Positions 35,466-47,815 of a stretch of DNA of 64,000 nt are shown piece by piece; within the stretch, counting starts at the first letter, position 1, and each line of letters opens with the position of its first letter. Made by a program: the position numbers and the translations under genes. The stretch covers positions 682,001-746,000 of the forward strand of contig JAQFVV010012670.1 in assembly GCA_028023455.1 (NCBI GenBank). The letters run 5' to 3'. Origin of the DNA: Epiperipatus broadwayi (Eukaryota; Onychophora; Udeonychophora; Euonychophora; Peripatidae). The notes beneath the pieces were generated by a model, which was not told where the DNA came from, ran no database searches, and was given only the letters and a program-made list of their open reading frames with translations.

Positions 35466-37444
35466 TAAAAATTGATATAGTACAATAAATTTTATTAAAT
35501 AGGTTGTGAACAATGGCAAACGATCTCTTGACAATGATCCGCGCGTATGACAGTCATAGATTAATTAACATACACTACATAAAGGTTTTACATTTTACTG
35601 GATGTTGAAATATTAACATATTAATTATACAATTAAATATATTAACCCAACACTACATATGTTGACTCTTTCAGCTTATTATGGTATGCTGTTCTCTTTC
35701 TCTAGCATCATCTACTGCAAGCTAGAATAATCCTCCAGATGATAATTCCAACTTTGAATTCCAATTCCTCTTTTGAAAAAAAAGACAAACCAGAAATAAA
35801 TCTAGGATGTGAATTAAATTGCACTAATATAATCAGGCTTACAATTTAAGTGCTAGAGTAAAGAAAAACTGTCTTTGATTATAATATTATTAATAAGTGT
35901 TGTAACATTCCTAGAGAATAAAAAAAGGGCTTAAGATTAGAATATAATTGAAATTACTAAAATAGAAGACATCAAATCTATATAACTAAATAAACAGAGT
36001 GACTCGAGTTCAAAACATTTGTTTGTTTTTTTATAACTTCATACTTTAAGATTGACTTCCAGATACATAATCACATTGGTCCCAACTTTGAATCCCAAGT
36101 TCTCACTAATAAAAGCAAAAGCTAGTCATATACGATTTGGTAATCACTGATTAATCAAACTTACAATAGATGGCACTAGAGTAGAGAAAAAATGCTCAAT
36201 GTGGACCTGACACTATATCAAACTTTAGCCATTTATGAATAATTATCTAAAACTGGCCTTAATTTTCCTATGCAAAGACATATCAGAAGAGATTGTCCTA
36301 AAGACTTATAACTAAAACTTCTAATTCACTAGAGCTGAGAAAATGATTTAGACAACAAGTGAGGCTCTATTAGTTCTAAATATCTGATGGATACTGAAAT
36401 TCCAGTTTTGCAAAAAAAAACTACATTTTATTGTCACACCATTCTAAAAGCCATTGTCATATAGAATGGTAGCAACTAAAGATAACTTGCCTCTAGAATA
36501 AAAGAATAATTATAGTGAAGAATATAAAGAATACTTGAGAGATATCAGTAAAGAACCCAGGTATAACATTATCTATATAAAGAGAGAAATTATTAAATCT
36601 CTCAACCTAAACAAATCTGTAATTATTTACTTTTCTGAAAAAGATAATTTATAATTCTAATAGAGATTATGAATTATAATAACAAAATAAGAGAACCCCT
36701 TACAAAAGACCAATATTGAATCCTATACCAGCTACAAAAACAAACCTTTAAGCATTACTCCGAAAGCATGACAGATATTTCACTGATTCTTAAAAAAAAA
36801 AAAAAAAAGTAAATTGTCCATATATTTCAAAAAAATTCCGAATCTCTATAGTTTATCTAAAATCCATAAGAGCCATATTCCACTGAGACTTGTTAATTTT
36901 AATGAAAATTTGTAAAAATTTCTTAAGATTGTTAATACTTCTAATGACACCATACAATAGTGTCTTTATTTCACCTGAAACAAAAATGGTGACATTCATG
37001 CTAAAAGTGTACACTACAGAGTTTATTCTTTATACAGAATACACTATACAATATTATATAGTATTTTGATTATAAAATTGAATTATAATTCATGTACAGC
37101 ACTTTTCATCCAGCGACCTTACAAAACAATGAATACATTAATTAATGATATATTGAACGTTAAGTTTTAACAACTATAAAAGATTAAAAAAGGGGCTTCA
37201 TTCAGTGCAATAAGTAATCAAAAGCCTATTTTCATGATATACAACAACCAAACTTTTAACACTATATTTATTAATGTGTACATTTGTTTAAAAACTGTAT
37301 TCAGTCACTTTTATAGATTAAAATACTCATTAACAGTATTTTGCTTATGACAAAAATTACTATCATCATACAGTAGTTGTAAAATTTAATTACCGTAATT
37401 GTTATTTTGTGTGTTCCCAGGATGGGGTGGGGTGAGATCATACT
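35466..37444. other. AT-rich DNA, nothing recognised
   Basis: No coding-like frame or repeat family. A poly(A) run lies near 36790-36807. Confidence 0.5.
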
Positions 37445-38240
37445 TTGTGCAATCAAAGTCACTAAATATAAGTGTAAAATATCACTTACTATACAGCTTT
37501 TGCTTAATTTTAAATCATAATATTGTAATCTGTTTCAGAGATTCAGTCAAAGGCGGTATTATCGAAAACATAAAAAGATACAGGGCCGGAAAAAGAAATA
37601 CAAATTTCATTCAATGTAAAACTAAAAATAAACTATTAATAATTAATTTTAAATTGTGTACTATAGTAGCTGAAATATTCAGTCAACTGATCTTGAATTA
37701 AAATTTTCTAGTTGAATCAAAATTGTTATTATTATTAATATAAAGCATTTTCAGTCAAAAGAAAAAACAAGAGAAAGGAAATGATTTTATGTTATATGCA
37801 ATTAATTACCTATTTTATATGATCAAAAATTACTAAATATAAGTTTAAAAATATTTACTTACTAGATTTTAAATCATAATCTTGTAATTTGTTTCAGAAA
37901 GATGCAAGATACTGGCGACATTAAAGAAAACTTAAGAAATTATAGTATCAAAAATATAAATTTCACCATAAAACTAAAAATAAATTTTGGGAATATAGTA
38001 TTAATAATTAATTTTAAATTACGTACTATTATGATATTAGTTAAAATATTCAATCGAACAATTTTAAATTAAAACTTTTATCAACACTAATTTCAATCAA
38101 ATCATGATTGTTTATTATCATAAATTTCAATCTAGTCAAAATGCTCATTATCACAAATGTATTTTTGATAATAAAAAAAAGAAGGATGGAAGATTATTTC
38201 ATCATTATGCATTTAATAATAAATTTTATATGGTGAAAAT
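37445..38240. repeat. Diverged tandem duplication, about 390-bp units
   Basis: Unit 1 (about 37445-37820) and unit 2 (about 37821-38240) align in order: TCACTAAATATAAGT against TTACTAAATATAAGT, ATTTTAAATCATAAT in both, TGTAAT(C/T)TGTTTCAG in both, AAAACTAAAAATAAA in both, and TTAATAATTAATTTTAAATT in both. Both carry a TGTTTCAG that resembles a splice acceptor. Unit 1 has a coding-like stretch after it (RDSVKGGIIENIKRYRAGK); unit 2 does not keep that frame. Confidence 0.7.
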
Positions 38241-38764
38241 GCAATAAAAATAAATTGAAGAAGTTTCATACTTTTAATTTTTATTTAAATGACCCGTATT
38301 TCTGCCATTACGATGTACTGCATTAGTCAAAAAATTGTAAGGTTATTTCAAGAAAATAGTTACTGTGAATAATAAAATATGACATTCCATGCCATAAAAA
38401 AAATACCATAGGTAGTGTATTTGTATATAAAGTGCTATTTAATTAGATCTGCATAGTACATACGATGAAAAATAGTCTTAAATATTAATTACAATACGCA
38501 AACATTAGATACATTTTTTTCTTTTTTAACATATCAGAATTTTTATTTTTTTTCGAAGTTAACTATGCGATTAGGTTGTGGTAATGAGTAGTTCTATAAA
38601 TTGGCCACGTTTACATCATTGATAAATAACAAATCATTATAGTCACAATGGTAAAGTTAATGAGATATTAATAATATTGCTTTTTTAATTCTAAATAAGT
38701 TGGCATAGTGAAACCAAACATTTTTTCCGAATGATATTAAATTTTTAAAAAAAAGTTTATAGTG
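38241..38764. other. AT-rich DNA, nothing recognised
   Basis: Could include decayed upstream parts of the Tigger element that follows, but no motif was legible. Confidence 0.4.
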
Positions 38765-38900
38765 ACATTTTCAACTGGAATCATAGGAGTAACTAATACG
38801 ACTGACTTCTTCAACCTATGGATAAATGAATCATTGCAACCTTCACCAACCTATGCAGCATTTTGTCAACACTGGATAAAAATGCCAAAACGAAATTGAT

Positions 38901-39056
38901 AATGATAACATTGAAGAACTTTTGCAATCACCCATGAAAAAATTAACTAATGAGGAATTAATACAACTGAATAAAGAAAAGGAAAGTAGGAAAAAAAAGA
39001 AAATCAGCAAGCCTGTAGAGAAACCATTTAAAGTATTTTCGAAGAATTTGACCTAA
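38901..39056 (+). pseudogene. Tigger/pogo transposase, C-terminal fragment
   Basis: A 51-codon frame reads NDNIEELLQSPMKKLTNEEL, then IQLNKEKE and a Lys-rich end before TAA. Tigger-derived transposases carry near their C terminus a segment of the form EDVxELLxSHxxxLTxEELxxL, which this matches. The DDE catalytic domain is not recognisable upstream, so it is a remnant. Confidence 0.7.
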
Positions 39057-39208
39057 CTTAATGCTCCATTAAATTTTAAAATGTCTTAATTCATCAAATG
39101 AGATCTTATATATATGTGTTGCCTGAAAAAGAAATCAAAGAAGCAAATCAACCATTCATTCTAAATTTTTCCACTAGAGATTCTCAGTCATCAATACCTA
39201 ATGTGCTG

Positions 39209-39223
39209 CCCCCCCCCCCCCCC
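39209..39223. repeat. 15-base poly(C) run
   Basis: Fifteen consecutive C inside a very AT-rich neighbourhood. Comparable 12-base C or G runs lie at 25908, 44203 and 57550. Confidence 0.95.
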
Positions 39224-39650
39224 AATAAACATTATCAAAGGATTTTAAAGACAATGATAGATTCTTAGAATGAGCCACTAATGACTGACATATTTGGATG
39301 ATGAGTGTTGAATGGAGAGATTATAAGAAAGAACAACTTTAAGCTATACATTTTTTTCTTTTTACATAGATTTAAGTTGTATTATTTTACATATATACAT
39401 ACTTTAAGTATATATCTGCATGATACACAATAGTACAGTTTATACATGCATATACTGTACATTAGGATTTTTTAAATTATTATGTATACTAGGTTAAGCT
39501 GTTTGTTAGGACATTTATGGTATAATTTTTATCTGCAGGAAGGAACTAAATTTTCCTCCATAGAAAATAATCCTTAGCTTTTTATATGATCTTGCTTTAC
39601 AATAAGATTTGGGGAACCAATTGTCCTCATTAAGCGGAGTAAAGAGTATA

Positions 39651-41944
39651 CAATTTTATTACTGTATATTAATAATATAATCAATAAAATGGGAAAAATT
39701 CTTCAAAGACAAAGTATTAAATGTACTTACAATTATCATATTAATATATGCTAAATTTTCAAAATTCATAGTCAATATATACATCCAAGAGATATTTACA
39801 TGCTGACTCACATTATCAAAATATTCTATACAAAAAAAAATCTACTTTAATAAAATATGAAATATAGCATCCATATATCAAATATTGCATTATATATCAA
39901 GAAACATATAAACATTTGATTAAAATGGCCTAAAATATCTTCCACCATCTAATATGATTTGTTTTATAAATTCTGTTTTTTTGTTGTTGTTTTTTTGATA
40001 AAATTGATGTCCTTGTTAGCATTCCCTACTTTTAAAAAAAGGACTATATAAAAAGTATTTGGATAAAAATATGTAATTCCAGAGAGTTGATTTCAAAACA
40101 CAGCTTAATATTTCCTTTTAAAATTATTCCCACCAAATAAATGCAGAAGAGCCTATTATCAATCTACCAATTGTGCTAAGCCACACATAACCTCTTTGAT
40201 ATTAACACTAATGAATGTTATTCTTGTTTAATCAAATCGATTGTAATTCGTTTGATACTGTTCTCTATATGCAAAATAAAAAGTATAATATTTTTAAAAT
40301 TAAAATAATAAGACAATAAACATGTAAAAAAAAAGCCTATTTGTTCATATTGACATGTACTATTAACTGGTGAAAATATATTACAAATGTATGTGACATT
40401 TAAAAACCACATAAATATCGTTATAAATTTCTATTTCTTTGACAGTATAGTAACAACAATCAGTCAATATTTTCTTTAAAAATCAAAGTTCAAGGTATCT
40501 AAAAATACTACAACTAATAATTTTATCAATATTATCTCAAAAATAAATCAAATTTCAATTAAAGTATATTAATTTATTTTTTAAGATATTTAATCATTTG
40601 TAACTTAAAATAGCTTTTTTTTTTTTTTTACTGTTTTGGATATTAAAATGAACAATCGTTTGATTAATTTATTTAATTAATGTTTTCTTTAATAGTAATA
40701 AAAATTTCATTTTTTTTTTTTTCAAAATAAAATTACTTCAAATATATTTTTCTCTAATTACATTTGTATAATATTCAAATGTCTATAGAATCAACGTTTC
40801 AATAATCTTTCATATATTTAATATTAGATATAGCACACATACACTATTTTTTTTGTTTTTTAAATAGCTATTTTTTCCCTGTAACTCTGCTGGAATTTGC
40901 ATAATAAAAAAAAAATGTGAAAAAAATTAAATAAACAATTGGAAATACTTAATAACACTAATACAACAAACAATTAGCAAAATATGCAATTTAATGATAT
41001 AAGGAGCTTCATTATTTTGGATGCAAATCTGAGAAATTATTTGAAAAAAATCAAGCAAATTATCACACACAGTAACCATATGTTATCACTTAGACATAAT
41101 ACCTAATCTACCTTCAGAAAAAAACTCTTGTCGTGTAATCAATCAATCTTTTATTTTAAGAAATCTTATACTTAATTTATGAAAATATTCAGCTATTCAT
41201 TTAGACTGTTCCTACATCTGAAAAAAAAGCAATTAAACAATTTAACTTATTATGTGAATTAATTTAGTAGCTAAAATACGATTAAAAGGAAGGCAAACAA
41301 TGGAAAATTACTACCAGAAAAGATAAAATATTATTGCTATTTCTTAGTTTTCTATTATGAAGATACTTCAATTTACCTTCAGGGAGTCAGTTCTTATTGT
41401 AGCTCTACTATTTTTCAAATTAGTACTTTGAAGCCAATTTCTTATCCTTGATTCCTATGATAAGTTTATTTTATTTTAATGTAAAATTTCTCTTTATTCA
41501 AGTCATCATTTAATTAAAAAATGTATTAATTACCTAATTGTAACTTATCATTTATAACAGTTAATACTGATCATTGTTTACTGTTTTCATAGTAATGGCT
41601 GGATAAAATATATATGCACTTATTCACTGGTTATTGTGCTTTTTTTTTTTTTTTAAATCTCAGAAATATAAAATTTTCTATCTCAAGTCCAGAAAACAGA
41701 AAAATTGTAAGATTTAAAAACCCTAATAATGGTTCAAATATTATATACTTTATAAAACATTTTTAGCATGATAAACCTCTGTAAATATTTTGTTAAAGCA
41801 AGATATATTTAATATATCATAGCAATTAAAGTTTATCATTTAGATATTAATCGAATCAGCATAAAAAATTGTTGATTAGACTATTTATACAAGTAGAAAA
41901 ATGCCTGTAATTTCTTTTATGTGCTTGTATGTTTACTATAGTTA
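39651..41944. other. AT-rich DNA, nothing recognised
   Basis: Poly(T) runs near 40617-40629, 40711-40722 and 41640-41654. No gene or repeat family recognised. Confidence 0.5.
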
Positions 41945-42965
41945 ATAGAGGAATTTGAACTTCGAATTTTCAATTCATATTCATTCACTCCATATCAAAC
42001 AACTGATACACATAACCACACACATGTCAAGAAGATATACATATTTCATGTAGAAACAGCATTCACCAGTTGGGCCAAATCATAATCTCCCACCCATACA
42101 TACAATCAGTGCTTGACTTATATTAAGGTAGCAATTCTTTAAATTCTGATGTATAGGCTTCAAACTTCTCACCCTAAACCAATAATAGAATGTGCAAAAC
42201 CCTTGGGATTGGATATTGCAGTAATACCCATGTAGACATTACATCAATCTAATCCCTTATATTATCGGACTATTACATATCCATTTATTTTAATAGGAGA
42301 GGGATGAGCTGGACTTATACTATGATGAAACCTATTTCCAAAGCAATATGTTATTGACCTATTTATTCAGTATACTAAATGTTTACTATAATAAATAGAA
42401 GGGTTTGAATTTAGGTTTTTCAAAGATGAGCTGGATTTTGAATATGGATTGAAAATCCTAAGTTCAAATCCCTCAATTTACTGTAGTAAACATTCAGTAT
42501 ACTGAATAAATAGGAAAATTATTGCTTTGGAAATAAGTTACATCATAGTATAAGTCCATCCCATTCCTCTCCTATTAATATAAATTGATAAGTAATGGTC
42601 CAATAATATGAGGAGTTATATTGATGTAATGATTACATGGGTATGACTACAATATTAAATCCACCAATGGGGTTTGAGTGCTCCTTCATTGTTTTTTCAA
42701 TGAAATAGATGGTTGAATTGTTGGAAGAATGAGAGATAGAAAGCTTATCTTTTAAAGTTTAAGAAACTGCTATATTAATATAAGCCAAGCACTGATTATA
42801 TACACATGTGGGAAATTATTATCTGGCCTAGGTTCTGCATGAAATATGTATATTGGGAATCATTTGTCTTTTTCACATGTGGGTGGTCATGTGTATCAGT
42901 TCTTTGAGATGAAATGGAGGATAAATATGGATTGAAAATTTTAAGTTCAAATCTATTTATATATG
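41945..42965. mobile_element. 1-kb palindromic fold-back, family FB3
   Basis: The two halves are inverted copies about a centre near 42435. Inner arms pair GGGTTTGAATTTAGG with CCTAAGTTCAAATCCC. Middle parts pair GGACTTATACTATGATG with CATCATAGTATAAGTCC, and TAATACCCATGTAGACATTA with TAATGATTACATGGGTAT. Outer parts pair AATCAGTGCTTGACTTATAT with ATATAAGCCAAGCACTGAT, and AACTGATACACATAACCAC with GTGGTCATGTGTATCAGTT. Each arm is about 480 bp, with mismatches and small indels. No transposase frame is visible. The B-box-like (G/A)TTCAAATCCC at the arm ends suggests a tRNA-related terminal unit. Confidence 0.8.
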
Positions 42966-44376
42966 TAAAAACAAATTTATTTTAATTTGAAGGAGCAATA
43001 TTTTTTTAAAGATTATTATTAACTTTCAATAAGCAAAAGAAAAAAAGATATCCTATTTATAGTAAAGATAATTTTGAACAAGAGGTATACTACCATAAAT
43101 GCATATCATTAATCTGAGGCATTTATCCATTAAAAATAATTCAAATATCCCTTACATCAGCACTTATTATAAATCTCTTATGTTTTAAAATACCAATATG
43201 ATGTGGAAAACTTAAAATATTAATTATAAACAATAATTGTAAATTTACGACAGTAGATATACATAGATTTTATACAATTATTTTAATGTAATCAAAAAAA
43301 AAGAAAAGAAAATTTATCAGTCAATCCTCCCACTGAGATCTCTTTCTTTATAGAAATATGTTTTTATACATAAAAAAGTCTTTAGTCAATATAATATTTG
43401 CTAGGAAATAAACAAAATACATCAAAAGACAAAGCATAACACTTTAATTAAGCATTTCATTTACAAATATAGATTGATTGACATTTATTCATTAATATTG
43501 CACTGCATTGTTATATTTTTTAGTGTATGTATATTACATAAAAATGCATTACTTAAGTAAACTGTAATGCTTGCTAAAATTATAAAAACGTAAACCGCCT
43601 CTCCCACCTTTCCCCCTTTACAAATTTTATCTAGATTTTAGAAGTTGCCAGATTAATAGAATTGTCCTTGAATTATCATTTGGAAAATATAAAATATCAA
43701 AAATACTCTCATAAAGGATACTGATACTAGACTATTTTTTAATGAACATTTTAATTGCTATTTAAAATCATTCTCTTTTCTATTGGTTCTTTAAAATTTT
43801 GGATCCAAAAAAATGTCTAAATACATATGAAAAATGAGGGGAAACAATAAATAGAAAATCTAAAAAAATGACAATGAATTTAAGAAAATGAAAAAATCTA
43901 AAACTACAAAAAAATTATTCAATTTTTTTTTTTTCAAATATATTTTTCCATCTTCCAGAAAGTTTTAAATAAATGTTCAGATTATACATATATAACAAAT
44001 GTTATATTAAGGTTGCATGGCATGCAACAACGTAAATAAAATGTAGATACATAATTTGAACACATATTTAAAACAATTTCTGAAAATTGAAGTATTAAAG
44101 AAAAAATATATTTGAAAAAGTTTTAAAATATTTTTTTTTTTTTTTTGTAGTTACAATTTTTTTCATTTTTTAAACTCATGTTCTTAGTTTTTTATGTAGT
44201 GTCCCCCCCCCCCCTTCTTTTTTTTTTTTTTCATGTATATTTAGACATTTTTTAGATCTGAACTTTTAAAGAATAGTAAAAATAATAATAATAATTAAAT
44301 AAATAATTTTGAAATAAAGACACAAACTAAAAGTTGCATACAGTTTTGAAAAAAAACAATTAATTTAGAACTTAAA
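42966..44376. other. AT-rich DNA with homopolymers
   Basis: Poly(T) near 44131-44146 and 44218-44231, and a 12-C run at 44203-44214. No gene recognised. Confidence 0.55.
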
Positions 44377-44470
44377 GCGTTGATGGCTTAGCGGTTAGCA
44401 TAGCTGCCTTCCAGGCTGCTTGGCCCGGGTTTGCTTCTTGATCAACGCTTTGACATATGAAAAAAAAGAA
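44377..44470 (+). mobile_element. SINE S1 variant
   Basis: GCGTTGATGGCTTAGCGGTT gives box A; GGGTTTGCTTCTTGATC is a diverged box B region; TTTGACATATG plus an A run is the tail. The end reads CAACGCTTTGACAT in place of TGCTATGACAT, so it belongs to another subfamily, closest to the 58922 copy. No clear target duplication was seen. Confidence 0.8.
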
Positions 44471-44739
44471 GGTAAAGCTAATATAGATTTATCTATTTTA
44501 AATTTATATTTACCTTTATTATAAATTTAAGCTTATTGTACATAAACTTCTTTTTTTTTAATTTCAAAAAAAAATTTATTAATAAAAAAGCTTTAATGAA
44601 AGAAAAAAACCAATATGAAGAACTTGACATATTTACAATTTGTTAGAATTAGAAAAAATACAAAATTACATATTAAATTAAACATACAAAATTCTAATGA
44701 ATATACCATACAATAAAAAAGAATATATTGACAAATTAT
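44471..44739. other. AT-rich spacer, possible decayed ORF1 upstream part
   Basis: No motif is legible, but the ORF1 knuckle fragment follows directly. Confidence 0.35.
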
Positions 44740-45210
44740 AAATGTAAGGATTGTAACGTAAATAATACAACCAGACACCAATGCCCTCTAAGTAAAACAC
44801 AAATTGATACAGATATTATGGCCATAACCTCAGAAAAAGAAATGATTCCAGAAATAATCAAAGATCAACAAATAACCTCAAAGAAAAACAAAATGCTTTA
44901 AGTAATTCAATGATGCCCATTACTATAAACAAAACATTACCAGAGATAAATGACAACACCATGTATGCCAAAAGTATTAATGATTACAAATAGTGAACCC
45001 AGTAAAAAAAAGTGGGTTGTCGACCCAGTAAGAAACTAAGACCAAAGAAACAGATTGGACTGAAAGAAACCAGTGAAATTGAAGATACATTTGCAAAAAT
45101 AGGACCCAAAATAAGTTAAAATTCAATTTGAATATGGATGATCAATTTGCAGACATCTCTGAAGATGACATAGCAGACATGGAAGTAGTAATTACATCTC
45201 ACAATTTAAT
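44740..45210 (+). pseudogene. LINE ORF1 (gag-like) fragment with zinc knuckle
   Basis: The frame 44740-44901 reads KCKDCNVNNTTRHQCPLSK then IDTDIMAITSEKEMIPEI. The spacing C-x2-C-x7-H-x-C equals that of the second knuckle in the LINE ORF1 at 8446-9885 (CTTCNQKKGKFHHC). After a stop, further pieces follow: MDDQFADISEDDIADMEVVI near 45134-45193 resembles the acidic ORF1 tail. Upstream and downstream parts are lost. It is a dead fragment in the opposite orientation to the full element. Confidence 0.55.
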
Positions 45211-45845
45211 TTTTTTTATATTTCAATATGCTATACATATCTATAAAAGATTTATTTATACCTTTTTCATCCCAATTATAAATACAAATACTGTTAAAGA
45301 TAATATAAACTTTTTTAAAGTAATGTATTTTCTATTTAAATACTTCATATTTTCAGCTTGAATGGTTATCTTTTCTTTTGACTTAATATTTTTCTATTAT
45401 TTTTCATGACATTAAATAAAATACAATATTCTCATTCTATTTCTTGAACAATGAACTTATCATGGGAACATATTAAAGACTTTATAAAAATTAACTATAT
45501 TATTTTATTATACATTCATTCTATTCATATATAGATAAAACAGCCTAACCCATTATAGTCTTTACCAACAACCTTCCATAAAGAAACTGACGAAGGTGCT
45601 AGTAATTGCCAACTAATTAGTTTAAAGTTTTCCAAAATTTATTTTACCTCTAGTTTACTGATAAATAATTGGTTGATTAGCTAAATTTGTTATGGACAAG
45701 CTACCTGAACAAAAAATCATAACTGAAATTTGAGTAAATTTTCAAGTTTTACTTGTATCAGATTCAAATCCTAAGTCATGGGCATGGGGAAAGTAAGCAT
45801 TATTGGAATTTTCAATTTTCTCAGTGATTTAAATTGCAGAATCCT
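45211..45845. other. AT-rich DNA, nothing recognised
   Basis: No gene or repeat family recognised. Confidence 0.5.
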
Positions 45846-45849
45846 TTGC

Positions 45850-45950
45850 CTACGTTTGCAATCAGGAGATTCTTAGCACGCTTCATCTTCGGCCACCAAC
45901 CGCTGCTTTGGCTGGTGACTTTATAGCCTACTGTGAATAAGGGCCATGAT
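45850..45950 (+). repeat. Dispersed repeat R2, copy 2
   Basis: AATCAGGAGATTCTTAG and GGCTGGTGACTTTATAGC match the reverse complement of 3825-3925. It is relatively GC-rich, with no recognised domain. An unidentified GC-richer patch at 46010-46130 follows. Confidence 0.5.
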
Positions 45951-46254
45951 TTATGATTGTAAATATTTATTAGAAAAAAAATTTTCTTTTTCATTCACAC
46001 ACATTAATTCTGCCTTCAAGAAAACTTAACTGATATTTCAGTTAAGAGCTATCAGCCAACCGAAAAGACCATGGTGTTTCTTGATCTAAACTCGGAGTAA
46101 AATCCAATAAGCTCACTACACTGGATAATGCATGTTGGTGAGCAGCCCATTCATGTTTGTATACTATATAAATAATCACATAGTAATAACTACTGCAATG
46201 ACAAGAACGTATGGAGTGGACATTAGAAATTTGCCCTGCTCAGTATCTTTGAAA

Positions 46255-47430
46255 CCTCTAAGAGGAATCAAAGAATCTCCTTTAATAGCAAACTCAACCA
46301 AAAGAACAAAATGGATTTAAAAGTGTTTTTAGTACAGTGGATCATATACAAGTATTGAGAGAAGTTAGAGAAAGAGCCAATAAATATGTGTTGCCATTAT
46401 GTTTTGGATTTGTAGATTATGAAAAAGCCTTTGATTCTATAAGCATTTCTTCAGTGACTAAAGCATTGGATCATCAAGATATAGACCAAGGATAATATCA
46501 TATAGAATATTTATAAAAATGCAACAACATTAGATTATATAATGGTACTAGGAATGTTAACATTGAGAAAAGTGTAAAACAGGGTGACTCTAAATCTCCA
46601 AAACTTTTTATGGTAATTTTGCAAGAAGTATTTTGTGGGTTAAAATGGGAAGTTGAAGGAATAAAAATAAATGGAGATTATTTTAAGTCATTTAGATTTT
46701 GCAGATGATGTAGTTATTTTTGCAAATAATGCTTCAGAGCATCAATCAGAAAATTTTTGCAAGAATTATCAGATGAAAGTAAGAAAGTAGGACTAAAAGT
46801 AAACATTAAAAAGACTAAAGTAATGATCACTATATTCTCTCAAAAGATGAAAATAAAGATTGATAATGATGAGTTAGAAGAAATTGATAACTGCAAATAC
46901 CTTGGACAGATTATTATTACAGATAGAAACATAATGGATGAAATTAATCACAGAATTAAATATGGTTGGAATGCTTTTGGTAGAAATAACTTAAATATTA
47001 AAGGAAAATATGCCTATGCATTTGAAAAGGAAAGTTTTTAATAAATCTGTTTTACCAGTTCTTATTTATGGATTTGAGACTTGAACACTTAACAGAAGAG
47101 CAATACAGACTTCAGTATGGAAAGATGAGAAGAGATTGAAAATGAAATACATGAGTAAGAAAATAGGTAATACTGACATCACTGAAAAAATTAAGACTGG
47201 AGTGGAGTTAGGCTGGACATATTTCTAGAAGAGATGATAACAGATGGACACTTGAAATGTTAAACTGGATTCCAAGAGATTGTAAAAGATCTAGAAAGAG
47301 ACTATATGTGAGATAGATGGATGAAATAAAAAAATATGCAGGGGAGACATGGAGAGGCTAGAGATCGAAGATGTATTGAACTTGGAGAGACCTTCATCCT
47401 GCAGTGGACTGATAATGGTTGACAATGATG
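46255..47430 (+). pseudogene. RTE-type LINE, reverse transcriptase to C terminus
   Basis: RT segments lie in order. FSTVDHIQVLREVRERANKY is near 46327. Motif A FVDYEKAFDSISISS is near 46405-46450. Motif B region NIEKSVKQGDSKSPKLFM is near 46562-46612. The catalytic box LSHLDFADDVVIFANNASE is near 46684-46740, intact FADD. Thumb MQELSDESKKVGLKVN-like starts at 46757, with NCKYLGQIIITDRN and MDEINHRIKYGWNAFGRNN. The C terminus FNKSVLPVLIYGFET is followed by decayed C-terminal pieces and the tail TGATAATGGTTGACAATGAT. Frames change several times and stops are present, so it is inactive. The endonuclease part is missing (5' truncation near 46255). Confidence 0.85.
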
Positions 47431-47689
47431 ATAATGATCCTTTGCCTTAATTAGTAAATCTGTACTTATGACTGATGTCACATAAAACAAATTCAAAAGT
47501 TGATATTCAAAACACTTCTCATACCAAAATTAATCCATTTTTATAAATTATCCATAAATATTTTTAAATCATTTTTTTCATTTTAAATCTTATTTTATTA
47601 TTACTTATGTAAATAAATATTCATTATTTTTTTTCTGTACTTCAACTAGTTTTAAATAGTCATCTGTCACAGTGACATATCTTTCTTGT

Positions 47690-47796
47690 TCTTTTTTTTT
47701 TTTCATGTGTCATAGCATCAGGCCGGGAAGCGAACCCGCTAACCCGGGACAACTGCTTGTAAGGCAGCAGTGCTGACCTCTCGACCACCAACGCTT
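47690..47796 (-). mobile_element. SINE S1, complete
   Basis: On the minus strand: head AGCGTTGGTGGTCGAGAGGT, box B AGCGGGTTCGCTTCCCGG, end TGATGCTATGACACATG, then an A tail (poly(T) on the plus strand). Flanked by a target duplication GACAT(AT)CTTTCTTG(T/C)TCTTT (47674-47694 and 47797-47815). Confidence 0.9.
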
Positions 47797-47815
47797 GACA
47801 TCTTTCTTGCTCTTT

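Larger units (their letters stand above)
38765..39650 (+). mobile_element. Tigger-like DNA transposon, 3' part
   Basis: It contains the C-terminal transposase fragment at 38901-39056. Its far end GGGGAACCAATTGTCCTCAT followed by TAAGCGGAGTAAAGAG at about 39610-39648 has the form of Tigger 3' ends (GGAACC... then a GCG(G/T)A motif). The left boundary is uncertain. A 15-C run lies inside at 39209-39223. Confidence 0.55.
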
